A stretch of 56,704 nt of DNA from Candidatus Aquabacterium excrementipullorum (GCA_019112875.1 DXIO01000088.1:1-56704); one strand, 5' to 3'; positions 1 to 8,207 are shown, counted from the stretch's first letter. A program made the numbers and translations. Notes: generated by a model from the letters alone, not told the origin.

Positions 1-1
1 G

Positions 2-604
2 CTGCCCTCGGGCATGCCCTTCGGCATCACGCTGATCGCCCCTGGCGGCCGTGACGCCGCGCTGGCCGATGTCGGCGCCTGCTGGCAGCGACTGCTGACC
101 ACGCTGCCGCTGGGCCACCACCTGACCACCGCGACCGAAGCCGATCTCGCAACGCCTGTCAAAGCCACACCCGCCGCCGAGCCCGAGCTGCTGCTGGCCG
201 TGGTCGGCGCCCACCTGCAGGGCATGCCGCTGCACACCCAGCTCACCGAGCGCCGCGCGCGCCTGGTGCAGGCCACCACCACCTCGCCGCACTACACGCT
301 GCACGCGCTGCCCGGCACCGTGCCCCCCAAGCCCGGCCTGGCCCGCGTGGCGCCTGATGCCGAGCCCGGCCATGCCATCGCGCTGGAGGTCTATGCCGTG
401 CCCATGTCCGCCGTGGGCTCCTTCCTCGCGCTGATCCCGCCGCCGCTGGGCCTGGGCTCGGTCGAACTGGCTGATGGCAGCTGGGTCAAGGGCTTCATCT
501 GCGAACCGGCAGGACTGCAAGGCGCCGACGACATCAGCCACTTCGGCGGCTGGCGCGCCTACATGGCTGACCGTCTCAAGAACAACCAGCCCAAGGCCGC
601 CTGA
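2..604 (+). CDS. atzF: Allophanate hydrolase, C-terminal part (5' end outside window)
   Basis: The open frame runs in from the window edge; reading from base 2 gives LPSGMPFGITLIAP, the end of an amidase-signature domain. It is followed by the small C-terminal domain typical of allophanate hydrolases (EVYAVPMSAVGSFLALIPPPLGLGSVEL, then VKGFICEP and DISHFGGWRAYM). The family hydrolyses allophanate to ammonia and CO2 in the cytoplasm, in urea, s-triazine or pyrimidine nitrogen use. About 200 residues are visible, so roughly the first two thirds are missing. The next gene, an HpxZ/AtzH-like protein, starts 4 bases downstream, which fits a co-transcribed catabolic operon. The family call is firm; the substrate pathway is inferred. 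Confidence 0.87.
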   Translation: MPSGMPFGITLIAPGGRDAALADVGACWQRLLTTLPLGHHLTTATEADLATPVKATPAAEPELLLAVVGAHLQGMPLHTQLTERRARLVQATTTSPHYTLHALPGTVPPKPGLARVAPDAEPGHAIALEVYAVPMSAVGSFLALIPPPLGLGSVELADGSWVKGFICEPAGLQGADDISHFGGWRAYMADRLKNNQPKAA

Positions 605-608
605 CACC

Positions 609-1001
609 ATGGACACGAGAGACATCAACCATGCCGAGGTCGTCAGCGAAGTCACGGCCATCTTCCTGGATTACGAATCGGCCCTGATGGCCAACGACGT
701 CGAGGCGCTCAACAACTTCTTCTGGGACAGCACGGCCACCACGCGCTACGGCATCGCCGACAAGCAGCTGGGCCACGCGGCCCTGGTGGCCTACCGCGAA
801 AGCGTGCCCGCCCCCAACTTCACCCGCACGCTGCACGACGTGCGCATCACCGCCTTCGGCAACGACATGGCGATCGCGATGTGCGAGTTCAAGCGCAGCG
901 ACACCCATCTGCATGGTTTCCAGACGCAGACCTGGGTGCGCCTGGGTTCGCAGTGGAAAATCGTCTCCGCCCATGTGAGCATGATCCCCATGCCCTCATG
1001 A
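609..1001 (+). CDS. hpxZ: HpxZ/AtzH-like protein (SnoaL-like fold, formerly DUF3225)
   Basis: This 130-residue protein has the compact NTF2/SnoaL-type pattern of the AtzH-like family: an N-terminal helix (VVSEVTAIFLDYESALMAND), NNFFWDSTATTRYGI, and a C-terminal QTWVRLGSQWKIVSAHVS. HpxZ is linked to oxalurate catabolism, and AtzH belongs to the cyanuric-acid pathway that ends in allophanate hydrolase. The position directly after the atzF-like gene supports a role in the same nitrogen pathway. The ATG at 609 was chosen because it lies 4 bases past the upstream stop and matches the family length; an in-frame upstream extension would overlap the previous gene. The exact reaction is not evident from sequence. 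Confidence 0.78.
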   Translation: MDTRDINHAEVVSEVTAIFLDYESALMANDVEALNNFFWDSTATTRYGIADKQLGHAALVAYRESVPAPNFTRTLHDVRITAFGNDMAIAMCEFKRSDTHLHGFQTQTWVRLGSQWKIVSAHVSMIPMPS

Positions 1002-1034
1002 TTCCGCCACGCCTGCTTTCGTCTTGACGCCCGC

Positions 1035-1742
1035 ATGAAGATCATCGCTCCCACGGCACCGTTCTCCGGCCTGGCCACCGGCGCGCCCTCGCTGGCGGAT
1101 CGGGCCTATGGCCAGATCAAGCAGATGATCTTCGATTTCGTGCTGCTGCCGGGCGATCGTTTCAGCGAAAGCGACCTGGTCGATCGCCTGCAGGTCAGCC
1201 GCACGCCACTGCGCCAGGCCCTGCAGCGCCTGCAGCGCGAGGGCTTTCTGCTGGTGTTTCCGAAAAGCGGCTGGCAGGTGGCACCGCTCAACTTCGAAGT
1301 CTTCGACCAGCTCTACGACCTGCGCGTGCTGCTCGAAACCCACGCCATCGCCAAGCTGTGCGAGGCCGAGGAGCGCCCCGTGCTCAAGGCCCTGGCCGAC
1401 ACCTGGCTGGTGGCCGAGGCCGAGCGCCATCCGGTGCAGGCCATGGTCGACCGCATGGACGAAGAGTTCCACAGCGCCCTGGTGCGCGCCACCGGCAACG
1501 AAGAGATGGCCCGCGTGCACGACGACATCACCGAGCGCATCCGCATCATCCGCCGGCTGGATTTCACCAAGCCCGCCCGCGTGCAGGTGACGTACGACGA
1601 GCATGCCCGCATCATCCGCGCCATCAGCCGTCGCCGAACCGACGAGGCCCAGCGGCTGCTTCGTGCCCACATCGAGCAGAGCAAGCTGGAGGTGCGGCAC
1701 ATCACGCTGGACATGCTCTACCGCGCGCGGCGAGAAGCCTGA
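1035..1742 (+). CDS. GntR-family transcriptional regulator, FadR/FCD subfamily
   Basis: The 235-residue protein has an N-terminal winged helix (LADRAYGQIKQMIFDF, then SESDLVDRLQVSRTPLRQAL, residues about 20-75). An all-helical FCD ligand domain follows (YDLRVLLETHAIAKL, MDEEFHSALVRATGN, DEHARIIRAISRR). FCD regulators usually sense organic acids from the pathway they control. It lies 33 bases after the hpxZ-like gene on the same strand, so it probably regulates the allophanate/oxalurate operon. It converges on the DoxX gene, whose stop is 3 bases away. Confidence 0.88.
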   Translation: MKIIAPTAPFSGLATGAPSLADRAYGQIKQMIFDFVLLPGDRFSESDLVDRLQVSRTPLRQALQRLQREGFLLVFPKSGWQVAPLNFEVFDQLYDLRVLLETHAIAKLCEAEERPVLKALADTWLVAEAERHPVQAMVDRMDEEFHSALVRATGNEEMARVHDDITERIRIIRRLDFTKPARVQVTYDEHARIIRAISRRRTDEAQRLLRAHIEQSKLEVRHITLDMLYRARREA

Positions 1743-1745
1743 GCC

Positions 1746-2279
1746 TCAGGCCGCAACGGGCTGGCGTGAACGCCGCCACCACCGCCACACACCCTCGTCC
1801 ACGCTCAGCCTGCCCGGCCCGCCCAGCATCAGCGGCAGCAGCATCACCATGAAGATCAGCGGCAGCTTGAAGTTGCCGTGCCCGTCGTCGGTGATGACAT
1901 AACCCTGGCGCAGGTCGGCCAGCGTCTGCCAGTCCATGGGCCAGTGCACGGCTGCGGTGGCCACCAGCGTCAGTACCAGCAGTGAGATGGCGAAGAAGCG
2001 CGTGCCCACGCCCAGCATCAGCGCCACGCCGCCCACCAGCTCGAAACCTGTGGCCATCTGCCAGCTCACGTCTGGCGGGATCATGTTGAAGGGAAACGGG
2101 AACTGGCCCTGGATGTCGGCGAACCAGTTCTGGCCATGCAGCTTCTCCAGCCCGGATTCCAGGAACTCCCAGCCCAGCAGCAGGCGCAGGCCCAGTGGCC
2201 CCAACCATCGGCCGGCCTCGTTCAGCGCGGCCAGCAGCCGCTCGGTGATCAGGTCAAATCGCATCGTTATTCTCTGCAT
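1746..2279 (-). CDS. hvfD: DoxX-family membrane protein (HvfD-like)
   Basis: This 177-residue membrane protein has about four hydrophobic segments ([62 protein letters not shown]) in DoxX arrangement. DoxX proteins are the fourth component, often called HvfD, of hvfABCD copper-peptide operons. The gene is last in the minus-strand operon and its start overlaps the end of the hvfC-like gene by 26 bases. A second start at 2264 (MRFDLI) is also possible. Its biochemical role in these operons is not settled; a membrane redox or quinone-linked role is only suggested by the family. Confidence 0.82.
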   Translation of the reverse strand: MQRITMRFDLITERLLAALNEAGRWLGPLGLRLLLGWEFLESGLEKLHGQNWFADIQGQFPFPFNMIPPDVSWQMATGFELVGGVALMLGVGTRFFAISLLVLTLVATAAVHWPMDWQTLADLRQGYVITDDGHGNFKLPLIFMVMLLPLMLGGPGRLSVDEGVWRWWRRSRQPVAA

Positions 2280-3048
2280 CGTCGCTCTCCCACAGCACGC
2301 CTTGCATGCGCCAGGTTTGCAGTTGCGTCAGTGCCTGCGCCACCAGTTCAGGCGAGCCCGCTTGCCCCAGCTCTGTGGCCACGGATTCGCAGGCCTTGCG
2401 TGCGGTGAGCCCGCTCGTGCTGGCGATGTGCAAGAGCCGTGACGACACCGCGTTGAGTTGCGCGAAGCACACGGCCTCTTCGCGGTCTCGGTAGACCAGC
2501 ATGAAGGTGGGCACGGGCCTGCGTGGCCGGAAGTCTGGGCCGATGCGGTGCACCGGCCATTGGTAGTGAAGGTTCATCAGAGCCGGGTTGATGCATGGCA
2601 CCTGATCATGCCAATGCACAGGGGAATCCGACGCTGCTGCAATGTCCACCCAGCGCGGCGCTTCATCGAACGGTGCCGTCTCCACCGCCAGCTCGCTCCA
2701 TTCGTGATGCGCCAGCTCGCGCAGCCACGGTGGCAGCGGCACATCCGTGTCTGCCGTGGCCAGCAGCCAGCGCATGAACTCGCCGGGCACTTCGCGGAAC
2801 AGCGGCGTCTCGCATTGCCCTTCACGGCAGAACTGGCGCACCAGCCGTGACCAGCGTGCGCCCAGCACGGCTTGCGTCACCGGAAAGCAGGGGCTCAGCA
2901 AACCCGCAAGGTTGTTGAACACCAGCTCGCCATAGATGCCCGCGCGCCGGGCCGCCAAACCGGCCAGCCGTGGCGCACGACGTGGATCCCTCAGGTGCAG
3001 CCCCAAGGCTTGCTGAAAGGCCCGCAAGGAGGTTTGATCCGTGCTCAT
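2254..3048 (-). CDS. hvfC: HvfC-family RiPP maturation partner (DUF2063)
   Basis: The 264-residue protein has the N-terminal DUF2063 pattern ([57 protein letters not shown]-like [12 protein letters not shown]). A C-terminal beta-rich half ([24 protein letters not shown]) ends in a winged-helix-like tail. HvfC proteins pair with MNIO/DUF692 enzymes and present the precursor peptide to the enzyme. The start at 3048 overlaps the hvfB stop by 4 bases (ATGA), a sign of translational coupling. A longer in-frame start at 3213 would lie inside hvfB and was rejected. Confidence 0.87.
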   Translation of the reverse strand: MSTDQTSLRAFQQALGLHLRDPRRAPRLAGLAARRAGIYGELVFNNLAGLLSPCFPVTQAVLGARWSRLVRQFCREGQCETPLFREVPGEFMRWLLATADTDVPLPPWLRELAHHEWSELAVETAPFDEAPRWVDIAAASDSPVHWHDQVPCINPALMNLHYQWPVHRIGPDFRPRRPVPTFMLVYRDREEAVCFAQLNAVSSRLLHIASTSGLTARKACESVATELGQAGSPELVAQALTQLQTWRMQGVLWESDDAENNDAI

Positions 3049-3911
3049 GCGGCCTCCTGCTGCAAGCGGCGGGAAGACGCCACCTCGGACTGCAGCCGGG
3101 CGATGCGCATCACCTCGGGCATCAGCTCGGCCAGCGGCGGGATGTTGACATCGCGCTCCAGGCAGGTGGGCACCGGCCCGCAGCGCTCGTAGGCCGCACG
3201 CAGCAGCGCCCACACCGGGTCGATCACATCGGCCCCATGCGTGTCCACCAGCAGGCCATCGGGCTCCACGTAGTGGCCGGCCACATGCACATAGGCGACA
3301 CGGTCCAGAGGCAGGGCGTGCAGGCAGGCCATGGCATCGGCGCCATGGTTCACGCTGTTGACGTGCACATTGTTGACATCGAGGTGCAGCAGGCAGTCGG
3401 CCTCGCGCACCACCGCGTCCACGAAGGCCGCCTCGTCCATCTGCGCCCCGGGTGGCACCAGGTAGGTCGAGGTGTTCTCCACTCCGATGCGCCGCCCCAG
3501 GATGTCCTGCGCCTGACGGATGCGCGTGGCCACATGGCGAACGGCCTCGTCGGTGAAGGGCAGGGGCAGCAGGTCGTACAGATGCCCCGCCTCGTCACCG
3601 CACCACGACAGGTGCTCGGTGTAGAGCGCGATGCCATGCGCGTCCATGAACGCGCGGATGCCGTCGAGCAGGGCCACGTCCAGCGGACGCGGCCCGCCCA
3701 ATGACAGCGACAGACCGTGGCAGACGAAGGCATGCCGCTCGGTGAGCTGCCGCAACTGCCGCGCCTGGCGGCCTCCCAGTCCCATCCAGTTCTCCGGGGC
3801 CACCTCGAAGAAGCCGATGCTGTCGGGCACCTGCGTGAGCAGGTCGGGCAGCAGTTCGCGCCGCAGGCCCAGGCCCGCGCCCCGCACGTTGAAGGGCTGA
3901 ATGGAGGTCAT
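3045..3911 (-). CDS. hvfB: HvfB-family MNIO peptide-modifying oxidase (DUF692)
   Basis: The 288-residue TIM-barrel protein carries the DUF692/MNIO signatures: GAGLGLRRELL near the N-terminus, FEVAPENWMG, HGLSLSLGG, YTEHLSW, IGVENTSTYL, LHLDVNNVHVNSVNHG, YVHVAGHY, DTHG and a late conserved Glu in CLERD. The His, Asp, Glu and Asn in these motifs bind a multi-iron centre in the family. MNIO enzymes oxidise cysteine residues of ribosomal peptides; HvfB-type members form oxazolone/thioamide groups on Cys-Gly motifs. The adjacent precursor gene has such motifs. It overlaps hvfC by 4 bases and follows hvfA by 24 bases. Confidence 0.92.
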   Translation of the reverse strand: MTSIQPFNVRGAGLGLRRELLPDLLTQVPDSIGFFEVAPENWMGLGGRQARQLRQLTERHAFVCHGLSLSLGGPRPLDVALLDGIRAFMDAHGIALYTEHLSWCGDEAGHLYDLLPLPFTDEAVRHVATRIRQAQDILGRRIGVENTSTYLVPPGAQMDEAAFVDAVVREADCLLHLDVNNVHVNSVNHGADAMACLHALPLDRVAYVHVAGHYVEPDGLLVDTHGADVIDPVWALLRAAYERCGPVPTCLERDVNIPPLAELMPEVMRIARLQSEVASSRRLQQEAA

Positions 3912-3935
3912 GAGAGGACTCGCCAGGCGATCGTC

Positions 3936-4301
3936 TTACATGCCGCTGGCGGGGGCGGAGGCCTTCTTGGCGGCCTTGGCCGGCTTGGACGCGCCGCACT
4001 TGCCTTCACCGCACTTGCCATCCGCGCGCTTCTTGCCCGCATGCGGCTTGGACGCACCGCAGCTGCCGTCCTTGGCCTTGCCCATCTTGGCCTTGTCGGC
4101 ACCGCACTTGCCGTCGGCGTGCTTGGGGTCCATCGGGGCGGAGGCGCCGTCGTTCTCCATCTTGGCCATGTCGGCTGCGGCCACCTGGTAGCCCTTGTCC
4201 AGCGTCTGCGACGTGAAGCTCGCCTGCCCGGCCTGGGCCGAGAGGGTCAGCGTGGCCAGGAAAGCCGAACCCAGGCTCAGGGAGGTCTTGGTCTTGTTCA
4301 T
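3936..4301 (-). CDS. hvfA: HvfA-like precursor of a modified copper-binding peptide
   Basis: This 121-residue protein begins with a signal-peptide-like segment (MNKTKTSLSLGSAFLATLTL, cleavage likely after AQA near residue 24) and a short conserved leader (LDKGYQVAAADM). A low-complexity Lys/Ala/Gly tail follows with four Cys, each followed by Gly: DGKCG (Cys66), DGSCG (Cys81), DGKCG (Cys97) and EGKCG (Cys102). EGKCG-type repeats are the modification sites in HvfA RiPP metallophores. The start at 4301 was chosen because GGAG lies 8 bases upstream; an upstream ATG at 4319 lacks this. First gene of the hvfABCD operon. Export to the periplasm and copper binding are inferred from the family. Confidence 0.85.
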   Translation of the reverse strand: MNKTKTSLSLGSAFLATLTLSAQAGQASFTSQTLDKGYQVAAADMAKMENDGASAPMDPKHADGKCGADKAKMGKAKDGSCGASKPHAGKKRADGKCGEGKCGASKPAKAAKKASAPASGM

Positions 4302-4396
4302 GGGGTTTTCTCCATTCATGTGTGGATGATTGATGAGCACATCGTGAAGCCGGTACAGCCCTAGGGAACAGGTACTGCGCACTCGACTGTCCATTG

Positions 4397-4421
4397 GACG
4401 CATCAGCCCCGCGTTCATTAC
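4397..4421 (-). promoter_or_regulatory. Candidate ECF-type promoter for the hvf operon
   Basis: On the minus strand GTAAT (4421-4417) is followed after exactly 16 bases by CGTCC (from 4400), a layout typical of ECF sigma promoters. It sits about 100 bases before the hvfA start and faces that gene. The divergent gene encodes an ECF sigma factor, so autoregulation of the locus is likely. Pattern match by eye only. Confidence 0.42.
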
Positions 4422-4461
4422 AGCGCCACTTATACTTTTTTGAAACCCCAGGCGTTTCCCC

Positions 4462-5058
4462 ATGTCCATCCCCACCGCCGACCTGTTCGATGCTGCCTAT
4501 GTGCACCTGCTGCGGCACGACATGCTGCGCTTCGCGCGGCTGCAATTGCGCGACGACCACCAGGCTGAGGACGCCGTCCAGGAAGCCTTGGCAGCCGCCT
4601 TGGCGGGCAGCGAGCGCTTCGCATCGAGGGCTTCGCTCAAGACCTGGGTGCTGAGCATCCTGAAGAACAAGATCCTGGACACCTTCCGTCAACGCGCGCG
4701 GCGCCGTGAACAGGTCTTGGACGATGACACGGCCGCGCATGAGCACGACATCCAGGGCCACTTCGACGACACAGGCCATTGGGCGCAGGAGACCAAGCCC
4801 GCTGAATGGGGCAATCCCGAGCACGCACTGGCATCACGCCAGTTCTGGGTGGTGTTCGAGGCTTGCCTGACCCGCCTGCCCGAGGTGCCCGCCCGGGCTT
4901 TCATGATGCGCGAATTGATGGGGCTGGAAACCGCCGAGATCTGCGGCGAACTGGGCATCACCGCCAACCACTGTGGCGTGCTGATGCACCGTGCCCGGCT
5001 GGGCCTGCGCGCCTGTCTGGGCGAGCGCTGGTTCACGGGTGAAGGAGCTGCCGCATGA
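4462..5058 (+). CDS. ECF-family RNA polymerase sigma factor
   Basis: The 198-residue protein has sigma region 2 (MLRFARLQLRDDHQAEDAVQ to SLKTWVLSILKNKILDTFRQ, residues about 20-80) and region 4 (FEACLTRLPEVPARAFMMRE, ETAEICGELGITANHCGVLM, RARLGLRACL, about 130-187), with an acidic linker. It is transcribed divergently from the hvf operon and overlaps a zinc-finger anti-sigma gene by 4 bases. Related loci use such a sigma/anti-sigma pair to induce peptide production under metal stress. Copper as the signal here is an inference from context. Confidence 0.92.
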   Translation: MSIPTADLFDAAYVHLLRHDMLRFARLQLRDDHQAEDAVQEALAAALAGSERFASRASLKTWVLSILKNKILDTFRQRARRREQVLDDDTAAHEHDIQGHFDDTGHWAQETKPAEWGNPEHALASRQFWVVFEACLTRLPEVPARAFMMRELMGLETAEICGELGITANHCGVLMHRARLGLRACLGERWFTGEGAAA

Positions 5059-5291
5059 AGTGCATCGACGCCACACGCCTGGCCTCCGAATCACAGGACC
5101 GTGAGCTGAGCCTGGCCGAGCGGGCTTCGCTGCAGATGCACCTGGTCATCTGCTCGGGCTGCCGGCGCTTCAATGCGCAGCTGGGCGTGCTGCGCCAGGC
5201 TTTGCGCCGTGTCGATCACTTGTCGGAAGACGGGTTGGCCAGCAGGGATGGCGATGATGGTCATGAGGACGCACCGCCCCCGCGTGGATGA
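5055..5291 (+). CDS. Small zinc-finger anti-sigma factor
   Basis: This 78-residue protein carries the zf-HC2/ZAS signature: an upstream helix (CIDATRLASESQDRELSLAE) then LQMHLVICSGCRRF, giving His-x3-Cys-x2-Cys. No transmembrane segment is present, so it is a soluble anti-sigma factor. ZAS proteins hold their ECF sigma factor inactive until a redox or metal signal disturbs the zinc site. Its start overlaps the sigma stop (ATGA), which supports one operon and stoichiometric synthesis. The acidic C-terminal tail (SEDGLASRDGDDGHEDAPPP) is probably disordered. Confidence 0.85.
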   Translation: MKCIDATRLASESQDRELSLAERASLQMHLVICSGCRRFNAQLGVLRQALRRVDHLSEDGLASRDGDDGHEDAPPPRG

Positions 5292-5360
5292 GCCAGCCGG
5301 GTTGATGCAGCCCTGCCTTTTGCGCAATTGACATCGCGTCGCAAGGCCTGTCTGCCGCGC

Positions 5361-6842
5361 TCAGAACCTCGGCAGATCCGCCAGCGCCTTGTCCAGCGTG
5401 GCCCCACGCCGCACCCCGCGCAGTTCACCACAGCGCGCCAGCATCGGCACCGTCTTGCCCGGGTTCAGCAGCCCCTGCGGATCGAACGCCGCCTTGAAGG
5501 CCAGCATCTGTTCGCGCTCGTCGTCGGTGAACTGCACGCACATCGCATCGAGCTTCTCGATGCCCACGCCATGTTCGCCGGTGATCGTGCCGCCAAGGTC
5601 CACGGCGGTGCGCAGGATGTCGTTGCCAAAGGCCTCGGCGCGTTGCAGTTGCCCGCTCTGGTTCGCATCGAACAGGATCAGCGGGTGCAGGTTGCCATCG
5701 CCCGCGTGGAACACGTTCACGCAGCGCAGCCCGTGCGAGGCCTGCATCTGTTCGATGGCTTCGAGCATCGTGGCCAGCGCCTTGCGCGGGATGGATGCGT
5801 CCATGCAGAGGTAGTCGGCGCTGATGCGCCCGGTGGCCGGGAAGGCGTTCTTGCGGCCGCTCCAGAAGCGCAGGCGCTGGGCCTCGTCCTGGCTCAGGTC
5901 GCAGCGGGTCGCGCCGGCCTGGATCAGCACCTCGCGCAGCCGGGCGATCTCTTCTTCCACCTCTTCGGGCGTGCCGTCGCTTTCCACCAGCAGGATGGCG
6001 GCGGCCTCCAGGTCGTAGCCGGCCTTGACGAAATCCTCGACGGCCTGCGTCATCGGGCGGTCCATCATCTCCAGCCCCGCCGGGATCAGGCCCGCACCGA
6101 TGATGGCGGCCACGGCATCGCCCGCCTTGCGCACATCGTCGAAGCTGGCCAGCAGGCAGCGCGCCACCTGCGGCTTGGGCAGCAGGCGCACCGTCACCTC
6201 GGTGACCACGCCCAGCAAGCCCTCGCTGCCGATGAAGGCGGCCAGCAGGTCCAGCCCCGGCGTGTCCATGGCTTCGCTGCCCAAGGCCACCGGTTCGCCT
6301 TCGACCGTGAAGCCGCGCACGCGCAGCACGTTGTGGATCGTCAGGCCGTACTTCAGGCAGTGCACACCACCGGCGTTCTCGGCCACATTGCCGCCGATGG
6401 TGCAGGCGATCTGGCTGCTCGGATCCGGCGCGTAATAAAGGTTGTGGGGGCTGGCCGCCTCGCTGATGGCCAGGTTGCGCACGCCGCACTGCACGATGGC
6501 CGTGCGCGCCAGCGGGTCGATGTGGACCACCTTGTCCAGCCGGGCCAGCGACAGCGTCACGCCATCGGCATGGGGCAGGGCGCCACCCGACAGGCCGGTG
6601 CCCGCGCCGCGCGCCACCACGGGCACGCCCAGCGCATGACAGGCCTTGAGCACGGCGCCGACCTGTTCATGGGTTTCGGGCAAGGCCACCACCAGGGGGC
6701 GCTGCCGGTAGGCGCTCAGGCCATCGCATTCAAACGGGGCGACGGCCTCGTCGTGCCACAGCAGGCTGCGCTCGGGCAGCACCTGCCTCAGGGCCGCCAG
6801 CACGTCCTTCTGGCGTTGTACTCGAACCACGTTGATGTCCAT
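5361..6842 (-). CDS. glcD: FAD-linked oxidase, glycolate/D-lactate dehydrogenase GlcD type
   Basis: The 493-residue protein has an FAD_binding_4 domain (PLVVALPETHEQVGAVLKAC, VARGAGTGLSGGALP, IGGNVAENAGGVHCLKYG, FIGSEGLLGVVTEVT) followed by the FAD-oxidase C domain (VFHAGDGNLHP, ITGEHGVGIEKL, FDPQGLLNPGK). Members oxidise 2-hydroxy acids such as glycolate or D-lactate. GlcE and GlcF partners are not adjacent, so it may act alone or as another 2-hydroxyacid dehydrogenase. The start at 6842 begins MDINVVRVQR and gives the family length; longer in-frame extensions read as low-complexity Pro/Arg sequence and were rejected. Confidence 0.87.
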   Translation of the reverse strand: MDINVVRVQRQKDVLAALRQVLPERSLLWHDEAVAPFECDGLSAYRQRPLVVALPETHEQVGAVLKACHALGVPVVARGAGTGLSGGALPHADGVTLSLARLDKVVHIDPLARTAIVQCGVRNLAISEAASPHNLYYAPDPSSQIACTIGGNVAENAGGVHCLKYGLTIHNVLRVRGFTVEGEPVALGSEAMDTPGLDLLAAFIGSEGLLGVVTEVTVRLLPKPQVARCLLASFDDVRKAGDAVAAIIGAGLIPAGLEMMDRPMTQAVEDFVKAGYDLEAAAILLVESDGTPEEVEEEIARLREVLIQAGATRCDLSQDEAQRLRFWSGRKNAFPATGRISADYLCMDASIPRKALATMLEAIEQMQASHGLRCVNVFHAGDGNLHPLILFDANQSGQLQRAEAFGNDILRTAVDLGGTITGEHGVGIEKLDAMCVQFTDDEREQMLAFKAAFDPQGLLNPGKTVPMLARCGELRGVRRGATLDKALADLPRF

Positions 6843-6895
6843 GCCGACACTGTAGCGGCACGGGGATGCCGGTGTGGCCGCTCGGTCACCCGTGG

Positions 6896-7354
6896 TTACA
6901 GCAGGGTGATGTCCTCGATGCGGCGCATCAGGGCGATGTCGGCGGCGTCGATGACCTGCGTGCAACCCTGCTCGGGGAAACGGTAGTGGCGGCCGGTGGC
7001 CGATGAACGCACGCTCAGCGAATGGGGGCCGTCGTAGCGGGCCAGCGCCTGGCGCAGCACCGGGGTGCTGGGCGCGCGCACGGCCGTTGCCACGGTGCGG
7101 GTGGGCGCGGAGGCGGCCGCTGAAGGCCGGACTGGTGCGGCCTGTGCGCGCATGCCCGAATCGTTGGCGCTGTGCAGGCCTGCGAGGGGGCGCGACATCC
7201 AGCTCGTGGCAGCGGCTGCGGGCTTGGGCGTCACGAGGCCGGCCGTGAAAGGCGGCGGTGGCGTCCAGCGCACCGCCCGGGACAGTCCGGGCGTTTCGTG
7301 AAGCGGATCCGTGAAGGGGATCGGCCGGCAGCGGGAAGATGAGCGAGCAATCAT
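6896..7354 (-). CDS. Hypothetical protein with a conserved-looking C-terminal segment
   Basis: This 152-residue frame starts at MIARSSSRCRPIPF (7354). The first 100 residues are Ala/Pro/Ser-rich and probably disordered. The last 50 are more ordered (ALARYDGPHSLSVRSSATGR, then HYRFPEQGCTQVIDAADIAL, ending RRIEDITLL), suggesting a small beta-rich domain. No family recognised. It lies 53 bases upstream of glcD on the same strand. The real start could be further in, and a non-coding explanation is not excluded, but codon third positions are strongly GC-biased as in its neighbours. Confidence 0.5.
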   Translation of the reverse strand: MIARSSSRCRPIPFTDPLHETPGLSRAVRWTPPPPFTAGLVTPKPAAAATSWMSRPLAGLHSANDSGMRAQAAPVRPSAAASAPTRTVATAVRAPSTPVLRQALARYDGPHSLSVRSSATGRHYRFPEQGCTQVIDAADIALMRRIEDITLL

Positions 7355-7413
7355 GGCGCAACCTCGAAGGACAAGCACAACGGTTGCGCAGTGTGGACAA
7401 CTGCACGGGGTTT

Positions 7414-7460
7414 GCCCATCCCCTTGGAGGGGCCCCCAAAAGGGGGTATCGCCTTGCCGG
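7414..7460. repeat. GC-rich hairpin-forming intergenic element
   Basis: Between the hypothetical gene and phaM the sequence CCCCTTGGAGGGGCCCCCAA and the following AAGGGGG form nested complementary C and G runs. It resembles the short palindromic intergenic elements common in Comamonadaceae-like genomes and may act as a weak terminator for phaM, which ends at 7470 on the minus strand. Only this near-copy and the longer element at 50545 were noticed. Confidence 0.35.
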
Positions 7461-7469
7461 CTTCTGAAA

Positions 7470-8207
7470 TCAGGCCTTGGGCGGTGTCTTGCGCGAGGCG
7501 GTGGGCCGGGCAGTGCGAGGCTTGCCCGTGGGGTTGGCGCGCCGCGCGGGCTTGGCGCCGTCTTCGGCCTTGGGCTCATTGGCGGGCGTCGCGCGGGGTG
7601 TCATCGCCTCCTGGCCGGCTTGCACAGCCTGCGAGGCCAGGTTGGAGAACTGCTCGGTCAGCGTGCTCCACCACTGCATGGGATTCACGCCAGGGGGGGG
7701 CGCGGGGGCCTCGTCAGCGGCGGCGGGCGCATCGTCGGACTGGCCGCCCGCGTTGGCCGAGGGCGCCTCAGGCGTCGCCGCGGTGCGCGCGAAGGGCGAG
7801 GCCGGCGAGCTGGGCGCGGCAGGCGCCGGTGACACGGGCGGCACCTTGACCTGCAGCGATTCGCGCAGCGCGTCCAGCGGCACCTTCATCCCCTGCAGGG
7901 TCTGCAAGGTCATGCGCTGCACTTCCAGCGTCTGGATCGTCATGCCGATCATCCGGGCGTTCTGCTCCAGCCAGAACTGCACGGTTTTGAGGTCCTGGAT
8001 GCGCTTGTCCAGCTCTTGCGGGTCCAGCGTGGGCATGGTCCACGCTGCACCGGCGCTGGCGGCGCTGCCGCCCAGGTTGGGCAGCGCGCTGGAGGCGGCC
8101 TTCATCCAGTCCTGGAAGAAGCCCAGGCCGGCGGCGCTCAGGCCCGCGAAGGGGTTGTCGTTGCTGGCGGTGCCACTGGGATCAGGGCTGGGCGGGCGCG
8201 TGGGCAT
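7470..8207 (-). CDS. phaM: PhaM-type polyhydroxyalkanoate granule protein
   Basis: The 245-residue protein has the PhaM core: FFQDWMKAASSALPNLGG, MPTLDPQELDKRIQDLKTVQ, FWLEQNARMIGMTIQTLEVQ, RMTLQTLQGMKVP. An Ala/Pro-rich linker, an amphipathic segment (NPMQWWSTLTEQFSNLASQA) and a basic histone-like tail (KPARRANPTGKPRTARPTAS) follow. PhaM binds and activates PHB synthase and tethers granules to the nucleoid through its basic tail. The start at 8207 has GGAGA about 6 bases upstream; an in-frame ATG at 8267 lacks a ribosome site. Confidence 0.83.
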   Translation of the reverse strand: MPTRPPSPDPSGTASNDNPFAGLSAAGLGFFQDWMKAASSALPNLGGSAASAGAAWTMPTLDPQELDKRIQDLKTVQFWLEQNARMIGMTIQTLEVQRMTLQTLQGMKVPLDALRESLQVKVPPVSPAPAAPSSPASPFARTAATPEAPSANAGGQSDDAPAAADEAPAPPPGVNPMQWWSTLTEQFSNLASQAVQAGQEAMTPRATPANEPKAEDGAKPARRANPTGKPRTARPTASRKTPPKA

